From Desulfocicer vacuolatum DSM 3385 (GTDB lineage Bacteria; Desulfobacterota; Desulfobacteria; Desulfobacterales; SURF-7): a DNA stretch of 6,944 nucleotides. The position numbers and the translations under genes are program-made. This document shows positions 1-6,057 of this stretch, in pieces. The stretch spans positions 1-6,944 of the forward strand of contig CAMBQS010000186.1 in the NCBI GenBank assembly GCA_945870015.1. Direction: 5' to 3'. Numbering within the stretch: the stretch's first letter is position 1; each line of letters opens with the position of its first letter. Below the pieces are notes generated by a model. It saw nothing but the letters and a program-made list of their open reading frames with translations, searched no databases and was not told the DNA's origin.

Positions 1-21
1 AAATTTTATATTCATCCCGGA

Positions 22-1602
22 CTATTGCAAGGTGGTGATGGAAAGCGTTTCGCTCTGTTCCGAAATATCGTTCCGGTTGTCAACCGCAGAAATTGTAAAG
101 TAATAAGTGGTATTGGATGACAGTCCGGTGATGTTCTCAGAAGTGCTTGTTACGGTTGAATAAATGGAGTAATTATCATCATCGTCGCTGATATAGATGA
201 TATAATTCGCGATGGTACCATCTTCATCCACAGAGGATTCCCAGGTTAAGTTAGCCGTATGATTTGTTACAGATGATGATGCAGGGTTGGCGGGTGCGGT
301 TGGCGGAATGTTTTCGGCAACCGTTGTTCCGGTAACCGCTTCACTGAAATCGGATTCCAATCCATTATCATACAACGTCGTCACCTGAAACCGGTAGCTC
401 GTCAGAGGGGAAAGACCATTTGCTGTCGCGGCGTTTGTGTTGTTTGTGGATATCAGACGGTATGTGGAACCATTGTCCTCACTCATATAAAGATTGTATC
501 GCACCGTTCCAAAAAGATAGGTCACCTCATCCCAGGAGAGCTGAATGCCTGATTCCGTTTCCAGGTCAATCGTCAGGGTTGACGGCGAAATCGGGGTTCT
601 GTCCAGCAATGTGCAGACCGTATCCGTCGTACCGGCAAATTTTATGACCATCATTTCAAAAGGTGCCATCTGATGATAATCAAAATTCCATTCAAACTGT
701 AAACTTTTGGGAGATGCGTTGTTGATGGTTATTACGACTTCTTCATCCGCGAGACCGGCCTTATTTCCCAGATAGGTCAGTTCCGTCACTACTTCCCAGT
801 ACCAGGTCCATTTGGTTGTATCAACGACCTGATCAAACATGTCCTGAAAATTTTCTTCTTCTATTACAGCAGTGCTGTTATCGATCAGCATTGCATTTCC
901 TGCATTCAGATCCGCGCCGACATCCGATACGGAAGCTTTGTAGATATGAGGTTCGGATCGGAAGTCAAAATAGAGTGAAAAATAAAAAGGACCGGCTTGA
1001 ATCAATGTCCCGGTTGATTCACATTTTTCGGTCAGATACAGCACAGCTTCATAATCCGTAAAATGAGTTGTCTGTATCTGAAGAATATTGTTTTCCGTGT
1101 CCAGCCCGGTCAACCGGATATCCTGCCACAGGTTGCTCTGTTTGTTGAAAACCATGGCACGGATGTTGTCTTCGGAAATGGATGTACCGTCAATATAACC
1201 ATTGTTATCAATATCATTGTACGGCAGGGAAATGGTTACGGCTTTTTTGAAGATCGTACCGTCCGGAAGAAAACGGATCACCGGTCCTGCGGGATAAGTA
1301 TCAGAAGGGGAGGAAGTTGAATTATTTGATTCCTGAATTGAGAGAAGTGTGTTTTCCGTGAGGGCATTGGAGGGGATGTAGATCCCGGCTCCAAATGAAG
1401 ATAGATCCGGATCGGTGATTTCCACAATACCGCCTTCCGGACCGATGGATCTTTCTGTTCCGGGCTGCTGGGGAATCGTACTCTCCGGGTTGGAGCTGTC
1501 TGTTCCGCAGGAAAGTACAAGGGAGAATAAAACCAATAGGAAGAAAAAGATAAAACAGAATCTGAAATTCCGGAAGGTCTTAAACGACCTTCTGTATAAC
1601 AT
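22..1602 (-). CDS. Secreted lipoprotein with a ZU5-like domain and two fibronectin type III domains
   Basis: Predicted 526-residue surface or periplasmic lipoprotein of unknown specific role. With the ATG at 1602 it starts MLYRRSFKTF, has a hydrophobic stretch (FIFFFLLVLFSLVLS), and a lipobox ending in Cys32 (VLSC), the expected lipidation site. The residue after Cys is Gly rather than Asp, which fits outer-membrane sorting. Residues about 53-188 (IGPEGG start, IPSNALTE, GPVIRFLPDG, TISLPY, TTHFTDYEAV end) look like the ZU5-like beta domain of bacterial surface proteins. Residues about 190-335 are unassigned. Residues 335-428 and 432-526 are two fibronectin type III repeats (SYRFQVTTLYDNG and TYYFTISAVDNRN, ending SITTLQ). 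The frame is open upstream to a TTG at 1683, but the ATG gives a normal signal peptide; its Shine-Dalgarno is weak. No catalytic motif is visible, so binding or adhesion is inference. Confidence 0.85.
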   Translation of the reverse strand: MLYRRSFKTFRNFRFCFIFFFLLVLFSLVLSCGTDSSNPESTIPQQPGTERSIGPEGGIVEITDPDLSSFGAGIYIPSNALTENTLLSIQESNNSTSSPSDTYPAGPVIRFLPDGTIFKKAVTISLPYNDIDNNGYIDGTSISEDNIRAMVFNKQSNLWQDIRLTGLDTENNILQIQTTHFTDYEAVLYLTEKCESTGTLIQAGPFYFSLYFDFRSEPHIYKASVSDVGADLNAGNAMLIDNSTAVIEEENFQDMFDQVVDTTKWTWYWEVVTELTYLGNKAGLADEEVVITINNASPKSLQFEWNFDYHQMAPFEMMVIKFAGTTDTVCTLLDRTPISPSTLTIDLETESGIQLSWDEVTYLFGTVRYNLYMSEDNGSTYRLISTNNTNAATANGLSPLTSYRFQVTTLYDNGLESDFSEAVTGTTVAENIPPTAPANPASSSVTNHTANLTWESSVDEDGTIANYIIYISDDDDNYSIYSTVTSTSENITGLSSNTTYYFTISAVDNRNDISEQSETLSITTLQ

Positions 1603-1714
1603 GGGACAGCCGATCCCAGGGTCTGGATACAATTCAGGGTGTTTATGAATCCATTGATTGATATGCACCCCCTGTCCGATCAAGATAGGCCTGCATTTGA
1701 ATCATAATAAGGAA

Positions 1715-1756
1715 CCTGACAGGGGGCCTTTTGATCGCAAGGTGCCCCTGTCAAGG
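1715..1756 (-). terminator. Hairpin between the cold-shock gene and the lipoprotein gene, probable terminator
   Basis: TGACAGGGG (1717-1725) pairs with CCCCTGTCA (1745-1753). An inner CCTT/AAGG helix (1727-1730 with 1739-1742) closes an 8-base loop. The hairpin starts a few bases after the stop codon of the cold-shock gene. In the minus-strand transcript it is followed by a U-rich but imperfect tract (TTCCTTATTAT). It therefore looks like an intrinsic terminator of that gene, perhaps a leaky one. A third copy of one arm lies at 1668-1676 (see findings). Confidence 0.6.
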
Positions 1757-1761
1757 AGTGA

Positions 1762-1968
1762 TTACGATTCTGAACGAACTACGTTTTTTGCTGCTGGCCC
1801 TTTATTGCCGAATTCAATATCAAAAAGAACCTTTTCTCCCTCGGCCAGTGTCCGGAAACCGGTCATATTGATGGAGGAGTGATGCACGAATACATCTCCT
1901 CCGGTATTCTGTTCAATAAATCCAAAACCTTTTTTGTCATTAAACCATTTTACGATCCCTTCTGCCAT
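1762..1968 (-). CDS. Cold-shock domain protein (CspA family)
   Basis: A 68-residue single-domain cold-shock protein, a small cytoplasmic OB-fold that binds single-stranded RNA or DNA. In this family such proteins act as RNA chaperones or transcription antiterminators. RNP1 is seen as KGFGFI (residues 13-18) and RNP2 as VFVHH (26-30). The start MAEGIVKWFN and the ending GPAAKNVV are typical, and the length is the family's usual one. The ATG at 1968 is chosen because it has an excellent Shine-Dalgarno seven bases upstream; an in-frame TTG at 1989 has none. No gene is convincing for about 700 bases upstream, and the nearest good minus-strand promoter is at 2425-2453. That would give a leader of about 450 bases, longer than those known for cold-shock mRNAs. 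The family assignment is near certain. Whether it is cold-induced cannot be read from the sequence. Confidence 0.97.
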   Translation of the reverse strand: MAEGIVKWFNDKKGFGFIEQNTGGDVFVHHSSINMTGFRTLAEGEKVLFDIEFGNKGPAAKNVVRSES

Positions 1969-1975
1969 AATGCTG

Positions 1976-1986
1976 ACCTCCTCCTT
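1976..1986 (-). promoter_or_regulatory. Strong ribosome binding site of the cold-shock gene
   Basis: On the minus strand the sequence is AAGGAGGAGGT, ending seven bases before the ATG at 1968. It is a near-perfect and partly doubled anti-16S match. It decides the start codon and predicts high expression. Confidence 0.85.
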
Positions 1987-1989
1987 CAA

Positions 1990-2424
1990 AATTAACTGTT
2001 TCTAATGATAAATGTTGCCGCGATTGGAAACATTCATGTTGCATCCCCATAAAAGGGGAAGGCTATTGTACAAACAAAAAGCCGATGGTTTTTTACGAAA
2101 GAAAGAATACGGGATTTGTTGTTATCTACCGTTTTTTGAATCAGACTGTTTTTTAAATCGGTTTGAAACATGATTGCGTATATTCGTGTTTTTTCGTATT
2201 CTGATAATGGGGATTGTATTGAATCGGTGGGATCTTCCGTTGCAGATGGTTTAGAAATCCTGTTATCCCGATTTTTAAAAATATCTTTTCTATCGAAAGT
2301 CTTCAGCTTGTTTTGATTTCGATTCAAACATCTTGTAAGTATTGGCTGTCGTTTTTGGAATGCCTGAATAAAACGCGAATTTTGTGCTGAACAGACTTCA
2401 CACCCCACAATATTTTTACAGTCT
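1990..2424. other. AT-rich region without a convincing gene; possible long leader of the cold-shock gene or an unannotated RNA
   Basis: This stretch is rich in A and T runs and lacks a frame with good coding signs. A 124-codon minus-strand frame (2034-2408) starts at GTG without a Shine-Dalgarno and matches nothing I recognise. The region lies downstream of the minus-strand promoter at 2425-2453, so it is probably transcribed towards the cold-shock gene. A short hairpin (TCCCC/GGGGA, around 2045-2061) sits near its distal end. I see no tRNA or known riboswitch. Confidence 0.4.
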
Positions 2425-2453
2425 ATCGTAATTCAAATCGACCTATAAGTCAA
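2425..2453 (-). promoter_or_regulatory. Sigma70-like promoter, minus strand
   Basis: On the minus strand TTGACT (2453-2448) is followed after exactly 17 bases by TACGAT (2430-2425). That matches five of six and four of six consensus bases. The start site would be near 2418. It points towards the cold-shock gene about 450 bases away and lies back to back with the kinase-operon promoter, with about 30 bases between the -35 boxes. Confidence 0.5.
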
Positions 2454-2483
2454 GATAAAATGCGAATTGGAAATTTCAGACTC

Positions 2484-2512
2484 TTGACACTTTTGCTGTT
2501 TTTGTGCATATT
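2484..2512 (+). promoter_or_regulatory. Sigma70-like promoter of the kinase operon
   Basis: A perfect -35 box TTGACA (2484-2489) is followed after 17 bases by CATATT (2507-2512), a four-of-six -10 box. The start site would be near 2519, leaving an untranslated leader of about 195 bases before the kinase gene. No better candidate is seen between here and 2715, so this probably drives all three downstream genes. Confidence 0.55.
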
Positions 2513-2593
2513 TATAAGGAATTCTCTGGATGCGGAAGAATTATCTTAAAAAAAGAGGTTTCCGGATACGGCCAGGGAAATTATTATTCAGAA

Positions 2594-2636
2594 TTTCATC
2601 TTGAATCATTTATTTTCATCTCTGTTATTTTCATCT
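2594..2636 (+). repeat. Three TTTCATCT direct repeats in the operon leader
   Basis: TTTCATCT occurs at 2594-2601, 2614-2621 and 2629-2636. The last two copies extend to a 12-base match, TTATTTTCATCT (2610-2621 and 2625-2636). They lie about 75-120 bases after the predicted transcription start of the kinase operon. They could be protein or RNA binding sites, or chance in AT-rich DNA. Confidence 0.4.
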
Positions 2637-2703
2637 ATGATAATTTAAAAAGTACGGAGGGCATGAGGATTATTGCAGCTCATGTACAGTAAAATGTAAA
2701 AAC

Positions 2704-2709
2704 AGGTGG
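2704..2709 (+). promoter_or_regulatory. Ribosome binding site of the kinase gene
   Basis: AGGTGG lies five bases before the ATG at 2715. It overlaps the in-frame GTG at 2706, which therefore cannot use it. This makes 2715 the likely start. A further in-frame ATG at 2724 is less well spaced. Confidence 0.6.
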
Positions 2710-2714
2710 ATCCA

Positions 2715-4046
2715 ATGCCATCAATGGAAGAGATTCAAAAATTAAGCCGGTATAAAATCGTATCTGTTCTCGGAAAAGGCGGAATGGGAACGGTTTATAA
2801 GGCAACAGACCCGTTTCTGGGACGGGATGTGGCGTTGAAGGTGGGGAATCCATCAGACATCGGATTATTGGAATGGGATGAAAAGAGTCATGGGCAATAT
2901 TTAAAGGAGGCGAGACTCGCGGCACAGTTTATCCATCCAAACATTGCCATAACCTATGATGCCGGGTTTGAAAAAGGCCTTTTTTTTATGGCCCTTGAAT
3001 ATATTGACGGGAATGGGCTTGAAAAGCATTGCAAAACCCCGGAAATGCTGCCGTCGATTCAAATCGCGGAGATTCTGTATAATATTTGTTATGCGCTTGA
3101 ATATATTCACAATAAAGGATATGTTCACCTGGATATCAAGCCAGCGAACATTATGCTTACTCGAAACGGTGAAGTAAAATTAATGGATTTTGGTATCTCC
3201 CGGCTGTTGAAGGATAACCTTGAGAAGGATTCAAGTGCATCTGGATCTCTATATTATATGTCACCGGAGCAGACCGATCCGAAGAATTCTCTGGATCGGA
3301 GGTCGGATATTTTTTCATTGGGTGTTGTTGCCTACCAGTTGCTGACCGGAAGAAGACCTTTTCAGGGAGAAGACCCCTATCAGGTTTTTTATCAGATCCT
3401 TCATAAAGAGCCGGAACCGATGCGATCAATCGATCCTGATATGGCTCCTGGTTTTCAGGCTGTGGTCAGCAAAGCCATGAGTAAAAATAAGGAGGAACGC
3501 TTTCAGACAGCAAAAGAGTTTGCGGATGCACTTCTGCCCATTATCAAACGGACGGATTCAAAAGTGATCCACAAGCAGCAGGAAAAGAAAATATCCTATG
3601 TAAAGCGTCTTTTTTTATTCAGGCACTTCCAGGACTCCGATATTGAAGAGGTACTGAATATCTCATCCTGGAGTTTTCATCCGGAAAAATCATGGATTAT
3701 TGAGGAAAGTGAAAACGATCGCAACATCTACATACTTGCTCTGGGAAGAGCAAGCATACATATTCATCAGGATGTAAAAATTTTGAAACCAGGGGATTGT
3801 TTTGGAGAGGCAGCCGTCCTTCACAACATGCCCCGGAAAGCGAAACTCCGGGCTGAAAAAGATTGTGTTGTCATGTCGATCAATGCCAATCTGCTCAATC
3901 AGGCAAGCCCGCAGGTTCAAGTTAAATTTTTACGGGAATTTTATATGAATAAAACCGTTCAGCTTGTGGAAGCCAATTTGCGGCTGATTCAAAAAAAGGT
4001 TTCTACATCGGAAATACAAATGACATCCGGAACTGGTACATTTTAA
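2715..4046 (+). CDS. Ser/Thr protein kinase with C-terminal cyclic-nucleotide-binding domain
   Basis: A 443-residue soluble protein with no membrane segment. Residues about 13-278 form a Hanks-type kinase that phosphorylates Ser or Thr: glycine loop GKGGMGTV (20-27), ATP-binding Lys42 (VALKV), helix-C Glu65, catalytic loop HLDIKPAN (Asp140, Lys142, Asn145), DFG (158-160), SPE (183-185) and the late Arg262. All catalytic residues are present. The usual HRD arginine is Leu, so this is a non-RD kinase whose activation may not need activation-loop phosphorylation. Residues about 300-422 resemble a cNMP-binding domain. FGEAAVLHNMPRKA holds the phosphate-cassette Glu365 and Arg374, nine apart as in protein kinase A regulatory domains. 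Cyclic-nucleotide control of the kinase is therefore likely but inferred. It is the first gene of a three-gene operon; the next starts 13 bases after its stop. Confidence 0.93.
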   Translation: MPSMEEIQKLSRYKIVSVLGKGGMGTVYKATDPFLGRDVALKVGNPSDIGLLEWDEKSHGQYLKEARLAAQFIHPNIAITYDAGFEKGLFFMALEYIDGNGLEKHCKTPEMLPSIQIAEILYNICYALEYIHNKGYVHLDIKPANIMLTRNGEVKLMDFGISRLLKDNLEKDSSASGSLYYMSPEQTDPKNSLDRRSDIFSLGVVAYQLLTGRRPFQGEDPYQVFYQILHKEPEPMRSIDPDMAPGFQAVVSKAMSKNKEERFQTAKEFADALLPIIKRTDSKVIHKQQEKKISYVKRLFLFRHFQDSDIEEVLNISSWSFHPEKSWIIEESENDRNIYILALGRASIHIHQDVKILKPGDCFGEAAVLHNMPRKAKLRAEKDCVVMSINANLLNQASPQVQVKFLREFYMNKTVQLVEANLRLIQKKVSTSEIQMTSGTGTF

Positions 4047-4059
4047 AAAGAGGAGCTAT

Positions 4060-6039
4060 ATGACCAAAAAGAGAAGCGGTAACCGATCCTACCGGGGAGT
4101 CCTTCAGTCGGATGACGGTGTTATTAAAAGAATCACGGAAGTCAGGAAACATAAGATTGTCTTTGAAACCGAGTTTGGTCTTTCTGAGAACTTCATTGAA
4201 CAACTTCAGAAACAACCGGAACACATTGTGTTCAGCGAGCGATCCAGGATTGCCCGGCTGGGATTTCAGATCACCTGCGAACAGCCATCCATTCAAAATG
4301 TAAAGGATGGCGTGCTTACACTGTTGCAGGTTGCTTCACCGGTTATCCCGGGTTATCCCGGGCTGGATATTCTGGGTGAATTTTTTGATATCGGGCTTCC
4401 GGTCGGACGGATGGTGTTTTGTGATCCTGCGGCATTGCTGACAGCCGAGGAGGTTCTGGCAGCCATTGATCGGGCAGAGCTCAAACTTCCGGCATCCACT
4501 TCGATCTCAAGTGACGGCAGCATCGTGATTGCACCGCACCGGGTTGTTTGTGAGTTGAAAAAAGGAATCAATAAGGAGGCACTGGCGCGGATTCTCCTGC
4601 GTGATGATGGCCGTGAAATCCTGAACCGGTATCAGATACAGAAGCCTGTCAAAACTGTGATTATCCCGCCTGAAAAAGGGGTGATTACAACATGCTCCAT
4701 GTACCTGAATGAACACTATGTGGTTTTACAGAGCGGATATTCACTTGGGCGGAATCTGCCGGCAACGGTTCTGGACCCGATCAAAACAAGAGGAATTCGG
4801 ATCTATCTTGAAATTGTGAATCAAAGCAAGCAGCCGATTGTCAATCCTTTGATTTCCGCCCGCGTTTATGGAAAATCCAAAAAGCGGGCCAAGGAACGCA
4901 GAAAAAGCATTCCGGGAGAGACGCTTCATTTTTCATACAAAGACATGAAGCTTTTTGAGTCCAGCCTTCACAAAGAGAAATCGTCTCAGTGTCATTATCT
5001 GACAAAGCCCATGGCAATTGTTCCGGCAGGGAATACGGACTTTCAGAAGGCCCGGATTTTTTTAAATGGTCCGGACAAGCCATGCAGGGTTTCAAAAGCA
5101 GAATGCACATCCGCACGCCGTGATTTTTCATCCAACAGTTCCTGTGAACATATTTATGCCACCTCCAGACTGGATACTGTAAAGATCGACAAGCCGGTTA
5201 CGCTTGTTCTGAAATACTTTCCCAACATGTTGGAACACCGGGATATTGTCAATCTGGCTTGTGAGGGTAAAATTCATTCCATTTATTTCTATGAACCTTC
5301 CTGTGAGCATGGCCCGTTTCTTTCCCAGCAGGATCATAATCGATTGCAGGAATATGATAATTTTGGAATCGATATATACTGGGTATGCGGATTGAACCAT
5401 CATATCATGGTTCATACCATGAGAGATAGAATGGGATATTTTGTGATTCCCGGAAGATTGGCGGATTTCCATAAATCCATGCTGTTTGCATTTTATGGGT
5501 CCACCATAGAACTTTCGCATGCAGGGGTGCGGCGTTTAGGAGAACTGATGGATGCCTTGATCGGCTTCTGGGGGAAAAATATCGGGATTGTGACGGGTGG
5601 CGGAAGCGGTGTAATGGAGGAAGCCAACCGGCAGGCCCGCAGCCGGGGGATTTTGTCAGGGGCGAACTTTCTGGATATCACAGACCAGTCCATGACAACG
5701 AATGTGGATTTCTGTCAGGTTTTCCAGGCCACATGCCGCCACAGCCGGCAGAAATGGTTTGAAGTCACTTCTTTTCCAATATTCAATATCGGCGGACTCG
5801 GTTCAATGGAGGAGCTTGGGATAACCCTTTGCAATATGAAGCTGTCCATCATGGAGCCGGTTCCGATCATTCTTTTTGATACAGAAGGAGGACTTGATTT
5901 CTGGAAAGGGACCGAGCATCAGATCAAAACAATGGTAAAAGAGGGGCGGGCTCCTGCCTGGATAGAGGAAAATATTGTGATTACGGATAATCCACAGACG
6001 GTCGTGGATGTATACCGGAAAAGACTTCAATTGTTTTAA
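4060..6039 (+). CDS. Large LOG-domain (SLOG-like) protein with an unassigned N-terminal region
   Basis: A 659-residue protein, apparently cytoplasmic. Residues about 472-659 match the LOG / lysine-decarboxylase-like Rossmann family: FAFYGST (476-481), TGGGSGVMEEANRQA (512-526), SRQKW (562-566) and IGGLGSMEE (577-585), then PIILFD. Family members such as cytokinin-activating LOG and PpnN cleave nucleoside 5'-monophosphates at the base-ribose bond; SLOG relatives bind nucleotide signals. The motif PGGxGTxxE is altered (Pro to Ile, Thr to Ser), but the active-site Arg and Glu seem kept. The first 470 residues, more than twice the size of a normal LOG protein, are unassigned. They hold a weak internal repeat (30-49 and 159-179), a basic stretch (272-283) and a His-rich segment near 446-471. 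The ATG at 4060 follows AGAGGAG with a four-base spacer. It sits between the kinase gene and the FliG-like gene. Whether it is enzyme or sensor is open. Confidence 0.8.
   Translation: MTKKRSGNRSYRGVLQSDDGVIKRITEVRKHKIVFETEFGLSENFIEQLQKQPEHIVFSERSRIARLGFQITCEQPSIQNVKDGVLTLLQVASPVIPGYPGLDILGEFFDIGLPVGRMVFCDPAALLTAEEVLAAIDRAELKLPASTSISSDGSIVIAPHRVVCELKKGINKEALARILLRDDGREILNRYQIQKPVKTVIIPPEKGVITTCSMYLNEHYVVLQSGYSLGRNLPATVLDPIKTRGIRIYLEIVNQSKQPIVNPLISARVYGKSKKRAKERRKSIPGETLHFSYKDMKLFESSLHKEKSSQCHYLTKPMAIVPAGNTDFQKARIFLNGPDKPCRVSKAECTSARRDFSSNSSCEHIYATSRLDTVKIDKPVTLVLKYFPNMLEHRDIVNLACEGKIHSIYFYEPSCEHGPFLSQQDHNRLQEYDNFGIDIYWVCGLNHHIMVHTMRDRMGYFVIPGRLADFHKSMLFAFYGSTIELSHAGVRRLGELMDALIGFWGKNIGIVTGGGSGVMEEANRQARSRGILSGANFLDITDQSMTTNVDFCQVFQATCRHSRQKWFEVTSFPIFNIGGLGSMEELGITLCNMKLSIMEPVPIILFDTEGGLDFWKGTEHQIKTMVKEGRAPAWIEENIVITDNPQTVVDVYRKRLQLF
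4341..4362 (+). repeat. Perfect 10-base tandem duplication inside the LOG-domain gene
   Basis: GGTTATCCCG occurs twice in a row and is followed by GG, giving 2.2 copies. It encodes VIPGYPG at residues 95-101. The unit is not a multiple of three, so gain or loss of one copy would shift the frame. Confidence 0.8.
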
Positions 6040-6057
6040 TGGATAGAGCGATACCCT

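Noticed and set aside
171..207. Inverted repeat AATTATcATCATC / GATGATATAATT in the lipoprotein gene
   Set aside because: It lies within the second fibronectin domain, where alternating Asp and Ile codons give such symmetry. There is no positional reason for a regulatory site there.
1606..1683. Upstream in-frame extension of the lipoprotein to a TTG at 1683
   Set aside because: The extra 27 residues would precede a normal signal peptide with hydrophilic sequence, and the TTG has no good Shine-Dalgarno. The ATG at 1602 is preferred.
2034..2408. 124-codon minus-strand open frame upstream of the cold-shock gene
   Set aside because: GTG start without a Shine-Dalgarno, only about ten bases from the predicted transcript start. 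Its residue make-up looks random, with many Asn, Lys and Ser from AT-rich DNA, and no motif is seen. I treat the region as non-coding until conservation says otherwise.
2504..2692. 62-codon plus-strand frame in the kinase-operon leader
   Set aside because: It starts at a GTG inside the predicted promoter, has no ribosome binding site and no recognisable sequence. Only its last nine codons have a purine-rich site, and that is badly spaced.
2971..2987. AAAAAGGCCTTTTT palindrome with a run of eight T in the kinase gene
   Set aside because: It could suggest slippage or an internal terminator, but it is explained by Lys-Gly-Leu-Phe-Phe codons, and a GGCC stem alone is too short.
4003..5131. Several long antisense frames opposite the kinase and LOG-domain genes
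   Set aside because: They show no motifs or ribosome binding sites and overlap plus-strand genes with clear family matches, so they are by-products of the coding strand.
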